Of a stretch of DNA of 64,000 nucleotides, positions 1 to 13,000 are shown piece by piece (within the stretch, counting starts at the first letter, position 1; each line of letters begins with the position of its first letter). The stretch is from assembly GCA_008711295.1 (NCBI GenBank), contig VUYV01000003.1, positions 4,533,326-4,597,325 of the forward strand, in the 5' to 3' direction. Source of the DNA: Anarhynchus alexandrinus (lineage: Eukaryota > Chordata > Aves > Charadriiformes > Charadriidae). The position numbers were made by a program, and so were the translations under genes. The notes under the pieces are model-generated. The model was not told the DNA's origin. It saw only the letters and a list, made by a program, of their open reading frames with translations, and did not search any database.

Positions 1-327
1 TCATGGGCAGTGCGGCTGCAGTCCTTGCCAGTGAAGACTGAGGCAAAAAAGTCATTGAGAACCTCAGCCCTGTCTCTGTCCCGGGTAACCAGTTCTTGCG
101 TTTCCTTCTGGAGAGGGCCCACATTTTCCCTAGTCTTTCTTTTCTTGTTGACATACTTAAAGAAGGATTTTTTGTTTTTCTTAATGTCCCTGGCCAGATT
201 TAGTTCCATCTGGTCTTTAGCTTATCTAACATGATCCCTGGCTGCTTGAACAATTCCTCTGTATTCCTCCCAGGCTACCCGCCCCTGTTTCCACTGCCTA
301 TAGGCCTCCTTTTTCCTTTTGGTCATT
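1..327 (-). mobile_element. CR1 LINE fragment, ORF2 segment before the reverse transcriptase
   Basis: Read on the minus strand this is the CR1 ORF2 linker between endonuclease and reverse transcriptase: recognisable words are [13 protein letters not shown], ELNLARDIKKNKKSFF and FASVFTGKDC. It contains in-frame stops and is not coding for the host. It has no 3' tail of its own and runs off the left edge, so its full length is unknown. The right limit, near 327, is where similarity fades. Confidence 0.85.
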
Positions 328-2090
328 ATTCATCAGAAGTTAACCAATTTACTCAGTTATTAAGTAACAGAGATATGGTTGTGTGCTGATGAAATGAATG
401 ATATATGTAATCTTGCTGAAAACTTAAAATGTATGAAGAGAAACCCAATAGCTCTGAATTTTAGCTGCTATCTTTCTACATTACACAGTGTAACTCTAAA
501 AGCCATGAGGCATATGAGTAAACTTACATAGTAAGATATGCTATCATGTTTTTCTTCTTTCTGGTATTCAGACGAGTGCATATAGAGTTAGTATGAACAT
601 CTCATCACTGTGGTTGCAGTAAAGATGTGTATAAATAGACAACACAATTGCAAAATTGCAGAATATTTGACTATTTTTTTTGACACTTCTTAAAATAGAG
701 ATAAGATTAGGCCAATCCATTTGAAGCAGTGATATTTAGTACTGGGATTGAGAGTGTAGGTACCAGATGATAGCAGAGGTCTTGAGAATGCAGAATAACA
801 TAACAGAGACAGCAAAGGCACAAATACAAGTTGCAAGTTACTGTTACTATTACAAACTGACTTGAACTGAAAGTATAGCATCTGTAAAACATCACTTGCA
901 TGGTGAAAATACAGAGATAATAAATAGATGATATAAGAGACGTTGACAACCACTACAAGAATTGGAACCAATGAGCAAAAAGAATTGTTCCAGTGTTGAC
1001 TCACCCAATAAAAGGTAAAACATCTGGTCAATGTTACCATCTGTCAGCACAAGTCCTCTTTCATCTTTGGTAGTGAAAGAGCCATGGTTTTTCATTTGCT
1101 GTTCACACCATGTTGCTATTACCAATCACCAATCACACTTATAAATAATAATAATAATAAAAAAAATTCTCTATGTAGTTGTCTTAAATAAATTGTAATT
1201 TAAAAAAATTTATGTATGTGTATGTGCTGTCTAGTGCTCCAACCTTTCCACCTGATAAAGTGATTGATAGCAAACTATCTATCCTGGATGCATAGACAGT
1301 AGCAGGAGTGCAAGGAATTCCATAAATATATAGATATATTTTTAGTGAATAATTCTATCAGAATCATAGAATATCTCAAGTTGGAATAGACCCATAAGGA
1401 TCACTGAGTCCAACTCCCTCCTCCTCACAGGACTACCTAAAACTAAACCATATGACTAAGAGCAATGTCTGGACACTCCTTGAACTCTGACAGGCTTAGT
1501 GCCGTGACCACTTCCCTGGGGAGATTTCTAGTGACCAACCACCTTTTTAGTCAAGAATATTTTCCTAATGTCCAGTCTGAACTTCCCCTGATGCACCTCC
1601 ATTTCATTTCCTCATGCCCTATCACTGGTCAACAGAAAGAGGAGATCAGCACTGCCCCCTCCACTGCACCTCTTGAGGAAGTTGTAGACTGCAATGAGGT
1701 CACCCCTCAGAACTTCTTTTCTTCAAGCTGAACAAGCCAAGTGGTCCCAGCTACTCCTCATAACTCTTGCCCTTAGGACTTTTCACCATCTTGGTTGCCC
1801 TCCTCTGGACACTGTCTAATAGTTTGATGTCCTTCTTATACTGAGGCCCCCAAAACTGCACACAGTACTCGAGGTGGGGCCACACCAATGAAGTGTAGAG
1901 TGGGACAATCACCTCTCTTGACTGGCTAGCTATGCTGTGCTTGATGCACCCCAGGACACAGTTGGCCCTTTTGGCTGCCAGAGCATACTGTTGACTCATA
2001 TTCAACTTGTCAAGAACCCAAACCCCCGTATCTTTTTCTGCGAGGCCGCTCTCCAGCCTCTTGTCCCCTCATTTGTGCGTATAACCAGGA

Positions 2091-2477
2091 TTACTCCTGT
2101 GACCAGCATTCATGGACACCAACACAGTCAAAAAGAGGTTCCCAGGGGACCTCACTGATACGCTCCTTCAGCAGCCCAAAGCCTCCCCTCCCCATATCCA
2201 GGGTCAAAGTTTTGCTGGCAGTTTTTCTTCTATCTCTAACGATCTGAAACTCAACTACTTCATGGTCACTGTGACCAAGACAGCCAGCAATCACCACTTT
2301 GCCGATAAGTCCCTCTCTGTTTACAAACAACAAATCTAGGAGGGCACCTTTGCTAGTTGGCTCTCTTAGTACCTGCACCAAGAAGCTGTCTTCAACATGC
2401 TTCAGAAATTTCCTGGACTTGTTTGTGTTTGCTGTGTGATATTCCCAGTTGATGTCCAAAAAGTTAAAATCACCCAT
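2091..2477 (-). pseudogene. CR1 ORF2 endonuclease remnant with intact SDH motif
   Basis: An open frame of 128 codons matches the C-terminal half of the APE-type endonuclease that nicks target DNA for CR1. MGDFNFLDINWE carries the GDFN motif, DLLFVN follows, and LGHSDHEVVEF contains the catalytic SDH triplet. The frame is better preserved than the rest of the element but runs into unrelated-phase 3' CR1 sequence at the deletion point, so no full ORF2 can be made. Confidence 0.8.
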
Positions 2478-3092
2478 AAGGAAAAGAGCAATTCATTTGG
2501 ACACATCCCTTAATTCCTTGTAGAATAATTAATTGGTGTCGTCATCCTGACTGGGTAGTCGATAGTAGACTCCCACAACATCTGCTTTATTTGCTTTCCT
2601 CTTCATTCTCACCTGGAGCCTCTACACAGTACTGTCACCAACTGTAAGTTCCATACAACCTAATCCCTCCCTTACATAAAATGCCAGGCCCCTCCCTCAC
2701 CTGCCCTGCCTATTCCTTCTGAAGATCCTATGACTGTCCATCATGGCATACCATTCACAGGACTCATCACACCAGGTTTTGCTTATACCAATGATGTCAT
2801 AGCTCTGGGACTGTCCCAAAGCTTCTAGCTCCTATTGCTTTTTCCTCATGCTGTGTGCATTAGTATAAAGACATTTCAAATGCACTCCAGTGTACTCAGT
2901 ACATTGTGGAGTGGACTGAAGGACCTTGCTCATACACCATCCCTCAGACATTGGCGTGCTGCCCCCAGGGTTATATCTAGTGAGCGTGGTTTTATCCCTT
3001 CCCCCCTTCAAATCTAGTTTAAATCTCTTTCAATGAGCCCTGATAACTCCTGCACAAAGATCCTTTCCCTGCTTTGAGGCAGGTGTACTCTG

Positions 3093-3618
3093 TCACCAGC
3101 AGGGTGTTGTGTAGACTGACCCATGATCAAAAAAACTAAAATTCTTCCAGTGACACCTGTCTTGGAGCCAGACATTGGTCTGCTGGCTCTTCATGTTCCT
3201 TCCCTCATCATTCCCTGCAACTGGAAGGATAGAGAACACTACCTGTGCTCCTGATCTCTTAACCAGGCTTCCCAAGGCCCTGAAGTCTCTCTTCATTGCC
3301 CTCGGACTTCTCGTTGCAACCTTCATCTCTGCCTGCATGAAAAATCACTAATGGATAATACTCTGAGGGCTGTACGAAGGTAGGAAGTTTTCTCTTTACA
3401 TCTTTAACCCAGGCCCCAGGGAGGCAGCAGACTTCCCTAAGAAGTGGGTCAGGTTGGCATATTGGGCCTTCTGTTCCCCTCATGAGAGAGTGTTCTGTGA
3501 CAATGACTTGCCTTTTTTTCTTTATGGAAGCAATTTTGACACAGGACATAAGCCAAATTAACCTTGGTGACACCTCTAACCAACATGAACCATCATTCTT
3601 GTCATTGTTTGATTCCAC
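3093..3618 (-). pseudogene. CR1 ORF1 remnant, esterase-like region
   Basis: Two overlapping frames with a frameshift between them give the C-terminal part of avian CR1 ORF1. Visible words are YYPLVIFHAG, AMKRDFRALGSLVKRSGAQVVF, WLQDRC and FFDHGS, which is the GDSL/SGNH-esterase-type segment described in avian CR1 ORF1. The frameshift near 3300 and the loss of the expected Asn-Asp in the FHVGTND-like motif (here FHAGRDE) show decay. Confidence 0.75.
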
Positions 3619-3850
3619 TTATACAAGGGCAGCTGGGAAGGTGGGGTAGTCACAGAGGAGATGTGCCTGCTGCGCTGTGCAGGAACTCGTTGCTATTCTC
3701 TCCTATCCCTTAAGTCACTGTGTTCAGCCAGGCAGAGAGAGGACCGTGAATCCTCTGTATCATGCATCCTGTCTGCCTGACAAGTCTGTTTCAAGGAAGG
3801 TACGGTGCCGTTCCAACAATCTGTTTCTCTCCTAGACTCCCAACATAGTG

Positions 3851-6767
3851 CAATGCCATACTATGTTGACTATGCTGCATTAGATAGTGAAAATTTTACA
3901 GTCCTGATAGTACAGTACTTTTTACAGAAGAATATAACTTCTATCTACTTGCCCAGGTAAGAGCCACTGCAATTTGGCTTTCTAATTTCTCTTTCTGGTA
4001 CCTATGCCTGAGACAATAGTCATATCCTAAACTCTGTCTAATGTTTTCAGACACTTATAGAGAGGTTATATGTTTCTATGTGCTTGCAGAGGTGTACCAC
4101 AGAAGGAGACACATTTGATGCAACAGTGCAATTACATCCAAGGCTGCAATTTCTCTCTGCATTCCTTACATCAACAAGTCTGACACTTTCCTAGCCCACG
4201 GCCAACAGTCCGGGACAAGTAATGGGATACTCGCAATAATATAACTCAAAAAAAATAATCTGGAGAGAGCAAAATAGAGTAATGCAGGAATTTCTTCCTA
4301 TTTTCCTCTAATGGGGATGTGCTGTCATCATAACAAAAATATTTTTTGTTTCTTTTTTTCATAAGTTCCTCATGCAAGATTCTGTACTAAAAATGCTTGA
4401 ATTGCATGATGCCTGAAAAAAGGTACCAATTTAAAAATATTTTGTATTTAATTATGTGATAGTATATTTAACTATTATACAAATATATGAAGACTTTTTA
4501 ACATACTGACTTTAAAATTTCTAATTAATTCTATTTGCCTCAAAAGTTTTATGCAGATTGTTCTTTTAGAACATTTCTCTCCTTCTCTGCTCAGTCTTTA
4601 GTTTTGAGATTACAGAGTAGATTTGTTTAGGTTAGAAATTAAATTAGTGTTATAAAGAAATTAATTAAATTTGAGGAATACCTTATATAATTGTGTCATC
4701 CACTCATGGACCAGAGATGAAAATATGCCTCTAAGGATCAACCATAAAACTAAAAGCCATAAAGCTAAAATCAAATTCTACATACCAGGTATTCAGTAGT
4801 CTAGCAACTGAATGACAACATTTAAAAAGTCCAGGAACATTATAGATTTTAACCTAGTTAAAATTCTCTAAATTATGGTCATTTTATTGACAGAATAAAG
4901 TCTGATAGAATAAAGTCTGTTTGCACAACTATTTGTGCAATATACAGGGTTAATAGTTTAAATACATCCACACTTTTTTGTTTTTTTTTTACCCATCACT
5001 GTAGTTTTTTGATATTTTTCTTATCTCTTTTTTCTCATCATGTTTATTTTGTTGCAGTGTTGCAAAATTTGCACTTTCAAAATTTGTATGATCTATGTGG
5101 ATGTACAGATACACTGGAACCTTGCATCCTGAATATTTTAGAATCATTGAAATTATGTCTTGAGTGTTTGAGAACACTTAAGAAAAAGATGATCTTTGTG
5201 GAAATGAGACTGACAAAATTAGGAATATATAGATTATAATTGAATGTTATATAATAGCATAACATTTAATGAAAGCACTGAATCATTTTGATAAGATCTT
5301 CCCAAGAATATCTTAAGCAATGCCTTCTGGAATTTATAGACAGAACATGAAAAATAAAGTGGAAGCTCTAAGATGTCTTCTTTCAACGCAACTGTAATCT
5401 TGCCATATACTTCTCTATAAAATGTAGTAATGGTCTTTCAAGATAGCTCTTTCAAGCTATATACATTTACTGAAATTGTTGATTCTAGAGAACTCTTCAG
5501 TAAATTAATAAACCAGTATTACATTTTGTTCTATTTTGGAACAGTAAGAAAGAAGACTTTTTAATTCTCCTCTTTCCGTGGACTACTTTGATGGGATTCC
5601 AGTACAGCATTGTGCAATCATCTGATAGATTTCTTCCTCTTTCTTTTTTTACCCTTTATGCTAAAAACTGCTTGCTGAATGTTGGGACTTGTAAAAATGA
5701 TACAATCACAAACTAAATGTAGTTTGAAATATCTTATTAAGAATAGAATATTACTAGTATTATGCTTCCACATATTGCTGCACAGCTTTGCTGAGGCCAT
5801 TCTCTTTCAATAATTAAGTATTTTCTTGCTCTTTTAGCATTTTCCGAAAGCCCAGGAATGTAAGTACTAAAACTTCAATACCTGTGTACACAAAACGTCT
5901 CAAAACACTGTTTGATCTAGTTCAGGCAGTGGTAGTAATTCCAATGATAATAATAACCAAAAGAGATATTAAAGTTATTGCGTGTTTTCTGAATATTTAG
6001 AAATTAGTATTATATCTACAGTTATACAATGAATAAGTGAATATTGATTTTTAAAAAGAGATTCTATATATTTTTAAGCTTTTCAAAATTCTTCCTAAGG
6101 AATTGCATGCACCAATTAATAATAGCTCATATTCCAAAATGCTATTGTATATTAATTCAACCAGCTGGCATGATCCAGGCCACAACTTTGAAAGTAAGAT
6201 AGGAACAGAAAATACATTGCAAACAGAAGAAAGATTAACTTAAATGGCTGTTCAAGATTCTTGAAGCTGCCATTCATGAGTGAGTTAAGGGAGGAACTGA
6301 AAGCATGAGAGATTTTGTCCACACACTAAAAAACTGAAAGCAAAGAGCATAGACTGTGTCTGCCTTCAGGCAGTGCATCAACAGCACATGAGTAAACGTG
6401 TAACTCAGCCACCAAAAGAGTGAAAGCAGAGACAGCTCTCCATTCAGTGCTTAGTACTGGGGACCTCCAGAGAAAATGAAAGAAACAATTCATTGAGCTT
6501 TCAACACGCTAATTTAATGCTCTTATTCTAACATTTCCGAAGAAGGAGGGTGACTTAACATTAACTACTTTCTACTTATATTTATATTACAAATCACTGT
6601 AAATTAATAATTTGAATATTCTAAGTAGAAATAGATCTCAAATCACAAAAATCCGTTTCTGGGTGCAATTCCAATACTTGAACAAACAAACCTAAAAGAG
6701 AGATACTTAACCCATCAGGTAGAATTCTAAACACGTCTGACTTTTCAGAGGATGGGGAAATTATTCA
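3851..6767. other. Intron, nothing recognised
   Basis: AT-rich, stop codons in all frames, no tail-type or LTR-type ends, no exon with splice sites. A short tandem duplication of 16 bases lies near 4889-4920. Confidence 0.6.
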
Positions 6768-6814
6768 TCAAGTAACACAGAACAGGCATTTGTGCCTCAG
6801 TATAAAGCACTCAC

Positions 6815-7109
6815 CCACTACTGACATTTCAGGAACACTAGCAGTGTAAACTTCTTCCGGAAACGTTGGTTCATTGTCATTGATGTCATGGATTTTGATG
6901 ACAAACTCTGATTCGGGTTCCACTGGTCTCAGAGTTCTTCTATTAATAGCTTGGGCACGCAGCGTGTAAAAGGCTTTCTCTTCCCTGTCAATTCTCCGAG
7001 TAGCATGAATGTCACCTGTTTTCTCATCAATTATAAAAAGAGTACCAGCCCCATCTCCTGACAAAATGTATTTGAGGGATCCATCTCCCTTGTCCTGGTC
7101 AGAATGAAG
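6815..7109 (-). CDS. CDH10: Cadherin-10, second coding exon (remainder of EC1)
   Basis: This 295-base exon starts after TTCCTTTTCAG with codons for [10 protein letters not shown], continuing in phase 0 from the VGK end of the previous exon. It ends in phase 1 before a consensus GTGAGT donor. It holds most of EC1: the SGDGAGTLF strand region, [10 protein letters not shown], the calcium-binding DRE (RRIDREEK), the PESEF strand and the EC1-EC2 linker DINDNEP, then the first strand of EC2 ending EMSVVG. Length and phases fit the usual type II cadherin exon. The combination of [14 protein letters not shown] and [12 protein letters not shown] is, by recall, that of cadherin-10 and not its close relatives CDH6 and CDH9. 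No stop or frameshift is present. The next exon lies below position 1. Confidence 0.95.
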
Positions 7110-7116
7110 CTGAAAA

Positions 7117-10100
7117 GGAAGAAAAATAAGAGCATTTTATTTAGAAGTAACAAAATGGTTTGCTTTCTTTTAAAAAAAAAAATAAATTATATATTAAATC
7201 ATTCTGTGTACAACAAATACATTTAATACCAACAAAACAATGTAATTTTCAGTCACCATTGACTGGCAGTCATGGTGTCATACTGAGGCATTTCTTTCCT
7301 AACTTAGCTCCAAGAATCTTTTAACTTGACTGTTGTGGCAGATTTTAGTTTTGCAGCAACACCTGTTCTCTGTCAAGAAACCTTTGCACCACAATTCTTA
7401 AAGAAGATATTTATGTTAATACTGACCTTTTCTTTCCTTGAAGACATCCCATTAAAAATTCACAACCTGCTGTGCTAGTTGTAAATTCACTAAGCAGATA
7501 AAGAACATGGCAGAATACATGATAATTAAGGAAAATAGAACAACTGGTTCCATGTCATACTATTTTTTTTAATTATTTTTCATCTTCTTTATATTTCTCC
7601 TAAATTTAAGAACATTTCATTTTAAGTCATTATCATTTTTACTCCATCAACTAATGTAAATAGCCTAAAGGAAAGAAACAAATTTATTAAGTATTCAATA
7701 CTGATTTAATATTCATTATGTAAGTAATATAAAGCTTATCTTCATCTATTAATGACCTGTAGTACTGAGTGACTTTAATACATCCATAACAAAAAAAATA
7801 ACTATTTGATTATGTTGCTTTGTTCGATGCAGTAATGTGGTTGGCTCATCTGATCTTTTGGACATGCTTACCATAATTTCTGTCATCCCCTTTTTGGAAA
7901 TTTCCTTCCAGTCTCATTGATTTCATAATTAACTGAAAGAATCTGGCATTCAAATTTGTTTTCACCATGAAATGTATACTTTTTTTATTTATTTATTTTT
8001 GTGTTCAGCAGAAGGATCAAATCAAGTAGAAGCCCTGATTACAAAAATGATATGCAAATATAAAAACTTTTCACAGTCAAAAATATCAGAATGTTCCAAA
8101 AAGTTTAAGGCAGAACTAGTGCATTTTTTTCCTTTCTAAAAATAGTCATTTGAACACACCTTAACAGCATCAATTAGAACCGCAGTAAGATCATACTTAG
8201 TCATGTGAAGTTGTTTATTTAAACAGACATTTCAAATCATGAAAAACATATATGTAGCTTAGTACAAATATCCCCTCGTATTGTCTTCCACAGCATCCAT
8301 TTCAGCTCATTATCAGAGGTAGAATATCCGACTATTGGGCGTTTGAATGTGGCCTTCCTTGCCTTTTATGCTGAAACAAAACATACAGAGTGGACTGGTG
8401 GGATAAGCTGAAGTCAAACAGTAAACTTCGCTGCTGTAAAACATTTTCAAACACTGAATGTTTCCCACACGCTTGCAATATGTGGAACAGAAGGAGCTCA
8501 TGTGGAATCTTGGACCTAAGCCTTTGTGGCAGAAATTTAGAAAACTATCATCATTCTGAACTTTGATATTCTATATAAAGGTTTTCCTATTTTATTTCAG
8601 TTCATAAATAAACCTTGAGAAACACTGTAAATATTTATCAATGAATGACAAATTAAACTTTGCTTACATTACATACATGTATGTTTACTTTATAAAATAC
8701 ACATTTTCTTACCAATATCTTTATTTCATTCTACAATACATAAAGAAATAGGAAGCTCCACCAAACATGAAGAGTAGGAAAGCAGATGTTAAGAGAAATC
8801 CTTTGCAAATAAATCTTATTCTTCCTTTTCCTTCAATTTCTCCTGCTGACTTCAAACTGAAGACTTCAAGCCATTCTCACTCCTCTTTTGGGGACAGAAT
8901 TTTTACTGTGAACTTTAATTCCTCATGCTCCTCTCTTGATGGCCCATTAAAGTTGTGACTTTTCACCTTTTTAAGTAACGTACTTTTTAGGGGAATGAGC
9001 AGTATCTTCCAGGCTGTGGCCTATTTTATAATGTCATTTAGTGTAAGTGTTTTCTTTTCTAGGTTTTCCTAGGATGCCACTTATCTTCAAAAATGTTTTG
9101 GTCCTAAGAGCTCACTGGTGGTGCATGACCACTAGATACAATATTTTCACAGCAGAGTGATGAAGGCTGCTCTTCCTTAGACATGTGTGCCAGAAATACA
9201 AATTAAAGGCCCGTTTGAGCAAGAAAGATGGGGAGAAAAATAATCTTTAAATGGGCACATTGCAGTTTTTCCATATGCTTTCCAAAGTCAGATCTAGTAT
9301 TGTAAATTCTTACAAAATTTGATGATAGTACACTATGGCTGCAGTGCCTGTTCTTACTTGAAATGGGTTAGCAGAGTCTGGCAAAATCCATTCTAATTAA
9401 TCGTCTATCTCCAGAATAGCATAACCTCATGCAAACTGTTCCCAGGAATAGTATCTAGCCAAATTTAGCTCACAAATCATGCAAGGAAATTGTTTTGGAG
9501 AGGGATATTTAGCAAAAGCAAGCCAAGAACTTGTAAAATAATTTAGCAATCCCAATAACTGCATTCTGGTGCCTGAGAATGTGTCTTGGCACTAGAAGCG
9601 CAAACACAGTGTAGTGAACAGAACTAAATCAGAAAACGAAGAAAACCCCTATGCTACAAACTATGAAGCTTTTGAACAACTATATTTAGATCCAATTCAG
9701 GATGTAAAGATATTTCAATATACTTATTTGTCTAATATGTAAGGTACTATCAATGTTGGTGGTTTTGCATTCCTTGTCCTGTAGCTATGCATGTGTCGAA
9801 AATTCTTACTGAGCTGATTTGGAACTGAAAAACATTCTTTCTACACCACTCAAAATCATTAACCTCTTACCTCTGCCAAATTCAAACTTTATAGGGTTTT
9901 TTTCCCATCTATATTAGCCAAAAGACTGGAAAGGCAGCTGAATATAAGATTTGGAGACATCCATATAGAGGCTTTTAGGGAGCTGATAGTTGTTCTTCAG
10001 GGTAACACATTTATATGGAATACAAGCCAGCATAGTTTAGAAGAACACTTTAAGCTACAACATTTTGCATTTTCTAAAAAATGTTAATAATTTCACTTTG

Positions 10101-11094
10101 GATTGGTAATCCAATTTAAATTTTATGTATACACATAACAGTCCACAGTTATTGTGGAAAAACTTCAAATTCAGAATGACATTTCAGAAGGTCATCTTGG
10201 GTGATCAGGAAAGATAAAGCTATGGATACAATCAACAAGGCTGGCAGATGTAAATAAAGGAATGAAATTGTGTATTATATATAAGTAAGGAAAGAGAATA
10301 CCTCTCATTTCATTTTCTTAGCTCTTAATTTAATCCAGGTGTTATTAGAAGAATCAAGATGGCTAAAGACCACCCTATGTTATTGACAGCCTTGGACACT
10401 GGATCTTTACCCAGCTCTGAAATGCATGAGCAGTGTGCCAATCAGCACTGCAAAGTTTTGTCATTTCACCCTAGTATTAAAAAAAAGTTCTGCAAAATAT
10501 TTCTCTGCTACTTTTAGTATTAAGTGTTTCCTATAGTTACTTTGGTTAATGGGCATCTGTGATTCATGTCAGCCAAGCTGAGAAATAGAGAGACATCTGT
10601 TTCATTTAGCAATTTTATTGCACAAAATGATCAGCTGTGAAGATGTGATTTGTTTTCATATCTGTCACTGATATTTTACAAACTCTCGTTTCAGTGAATT
10701 TCTTGCTGTTCTTCCACAGAAATACTTCTCTTTTCAGCTGTCAGTGGTAGATGTACTTTACATATAATTTTTCTCACTGTATAAAAATATGAATGTTTAT
10801 TGGTTTTATTTTATATAGCCCTGTTTCATCATACAGTAATTGCAATTACTGTGAAAGACAATTTTGCATGTTTGGTAATCTATCTAAACTGGTTGAACAA
10901 ACTTTTAAATTGAGAAGGATTTTATAAAAATGAAAAAGGAAGGTATAGCTAAACAAGATAACATTTAGAGAGGGTAACAAAATGGTGTGTTACGTGAATA
11001 TTTAAAAAAAACTGAGTTACCAATCCAAGACAGAGAGAAAAAGAGGTTTTAAAAGATGGATTTCTTTTCTATTCAGTTACAATAGAAACAGAGT
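7117..11094. other. Intron, nothing recognised
   Basis: Repeat-poor AT-rich sequence between the EC1 exon and the first CR1. Short T and A runs only. Confidence 0.6.
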
Positions 11095-11115
11095 TCATTA
11101 TGGATAGAATATGAA

Positions 11116-11523
11116 GTGGTGTCTCTGAAGAATAGCCATGAGCAGGTTGAAAGCTTATGGATGAGAATTGGACACAGAGGTAACAAAGAGAACCTTGTAG
11201 GTGCTGTATATTACAGGCCCCCTGACCAAGGGGATCCTATCGACAAAGTCTTCTTACTTCAGTTACAGGAGGCATCACACTCACAGGTTCTCATCCTGCT
11301 GGGGGACTTCAACCATCCCGACATCTGGAAAATTAGCACAGCGAGCTATAGGCAATCCAGGAGACTCCTGGAATGCATTGAGGATAACCTTTTAAGCCAG
11401 GTAATAGACAGTCCCACCAGAGGAAATATGATACTGCACCTGTTGGTCACCAACGCAAGTGAACTAATCAGTGATGACAAGATTGGAGGCAGTCTGGGCT
11501 GCAGTGATCGTGCACTGGTGTAG
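11116..11523 (+). pseudogene. CR1 ORF2 endonuclease domain, catalytic His lost
   Basis: The 135-codon frame shows the endonuclease motifs GAVYYRPP, LILLGDFNHPDI and LHLLVTN. The terminal motif reads GCSDRALV followed by a TAG stop at 11521-11523: the catalytic histidine of SDH is replaced by Arg. This single CAT-to-CGT-type change plus the stop would inactivate the enzyme. Confidence 0.85.
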
Positions 11524-11639
11524 TTCACAGTCCTGAGGGATATGGGTCAGGCAAAGAGTAAAGTCAGGACCCTGAATTTTAGGAAAGAAAACTTCCAGCT
11601 CTTCAAGGAGTTAGTCAATAGGACTACTAGGAAACTGCC

Positions 11640-12372
11640 TGTGATGGTGTGCTCCCCCACAGGCACCAACTTGACCTTTATTTCCCATAACCCTGCCCAA
11701 GTGATAACAACCCATGGCAGTCATAACGGGTGCATCTAGTCATGATGGCTGCATCCGGTGCTCAAAGGTGGTTTCAGGGAGACAGATAACAACACAAGAG
11801 CCAAGGGCTAACTTAAGCAATGCGACCACCTCACGACAATACTGGTACTGTGGTCAAATATGACTACAAGTCAGTCATCTTACCCCCATAAACAGTGAAC
11901 AGCCCAAGAGCCTTTGGAGCAATCCTGAATGGCAGCGGGCTGTATGTCAGGATCTTCCCTTGAGTAGGGACAACTCTCAAACTTACTCCTCGAGGTTAAG
12001 AGATTCCTTGCCGCAACAGATCCTCGGTAAGTGGTTTAGAGCATGTTAAATTTTGAAATTGTTAGCTAAGTGATATAAAATATTGATTGTTCATATATAA
12101 TCCTTTAGACATACACTGTTGACCAAGTCTGGAATGAGGACTGTATCCAGCTGCACCTAGACTCCTCTCTAAGAAGGAGTTTTGAAAGCAAGGGGGTCCT
12201 TTCTGAAACCTTGACTCAATGTGAGGGTCTTCCTGACAGTTCTGTCTGATCCTGGCTTCTATGCAGTAAAAGAACAAGTGTGCTTTGCCATCAAATCTTG
12301 TTAAATCACTGTTTTATATCAATAAGTATATTGCTGCTTCTCTCTTACAAATGCATCACTCCATCCACAACA
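11640..12372 (+). mobile_element. Solo LTR of an endogenous retrovirus inserted in CR1
   Basis: A 733-base insertion starts TGTGATGGTG and ends CCATCCACAACA, so it has TG...CA ends, and is flanked by a perfect 5-base duplication CTGCC (11635-11639 and 12373-12377). Removing it and one duplicate restores continuous CR1 sequence (AAACTGCCCTCAGGGAC), which fixes both ends exactly. A 5-base duplication fits class I or class III (ERVL-like) avian elements, not class II (6 bases). A TATAAA-like string at 12073-12079 suggests plus orientation. No internal retroviral genes remain, so it is a solo LTR. The family name is unknown to me. Confidence 0.85.
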
Positions 12373-12900
12373 CTGCCCTCAGGGACAAAGGATCAGAACA
12401 GAGCTGGAAGATCTTTAAGGATGCTTTCCATAGAGCACAAGAGCTCTCGGTCCCCAGGTGTAAGAAATCAGGAAAGAAAAGCAAAAGGCTGTCATGGATG
12501 AGTCAAGACCTACTGGTTAAACTAAAGGGCAAGAAGGAAATGCACAGGCAGTAAAAGCAGGGACAGGTATCCTGGGAAGAGCACAGGGATGCTGCCTGGA
12601 TGTGTAGGGATGAGTCATTAAGGTGAAGGTGCAGCTAGAACTGAACTTGACAAAGAATAATAAGGGCTTCTACAGGTAAGTCAGCCACAAAAGATGGTCA
12701 AAGAAAGTGTATCCCCCTGATGAGCAAGACTGGAAAACTGGTAACAACAGACAAGGAGAAGGCTGAGGTATTCAACAACAGTTTTGCCTCAGTCTTCACT
12801 GGCAATCTCTCTTCCCACACTTCTCAAGTAGAGGTGTCCTGCAAGACAGGGACTGGAAGAGCAAAGTCCCTCCAACTGTAAAAGATGATCAGGTTTGTGA
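12373..12900 (+). pseudogene. CR1 ORF2 linker segment after the LTR
   Basis: Immediately after the LTR the CR1 frame resumes: EQSWKIFKDAFHRAQELSVPRCKKSGKKSK, WMSQDLLVKLKGKKEMHRQ (stop TAA at 12552-12554), then FNNSFASVFTGNLSSH in another frame. This is the stretch joining endonuclease and reverse transcriptase. It is host-neutral retrotransposon debris. Confidence 0.8.
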
Positions 12901-13000
12901 CCACCTGAGGAACCTGAATATACAGAAGGCTATGGGACCTGACAAGATTCATCCCAGAGTCCTGAGGTAACTGGCTGATGTAGTTGCCAAGCCACTCTCC

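Larger units (their letters stand above)
1366..3850 (-). mobile_element. CR1 LINE with an internal deletion (ORF1 end, endonuclease, then 3' part)
   Basis: Reading the minus strand from about 3850 one meets ORF1 with its SGNH-esterase-like part (3093-3618), the start of ORF2 with the endonuclease (2091-2477), and then, near 2070-2095, an abrupt jump to the region after the reverse transcriptase, ending in the usual CR1 3' end and a short ATTCTATG-type tail at 1366-1380. The reverse transcriptase palm, roughly 1.4 kb in a full element, is missing. The 5' limit is uncertain because the outer ORF1 part is diverged. Confidence 0.85.
1..6814 (-). other. CDH10: CDH10 intron downstream of the EC1 exon (partial)
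   Basis: Sequence 3' of the GTGAGT donor at 6809-6814. The first 3.85 kb is largely CR1-derived (two minus-strand pieces). Positions 328-1365 and 3851-6814 are AT-rich and hold nothing I recognise beyond short A/T runs, an (AAT)n stretch near 1148-1160 and a 16-base tandem duplication near 4889-4920. Confidence 0.85.

Noticed and set aside
690..1040. 116-codon minus-strand frame, hydrophobic and Tyr-rich
   Set aside because: Chance open frame in AT-rich intron; no known motif.
6768..6814. Continuation of the cadherin frame past EMSVVG
   Set aside because: The GTGAGT at 6809-6814 is a consensus donor and the residues after it do not resemble EC2, so this is intron read-through.
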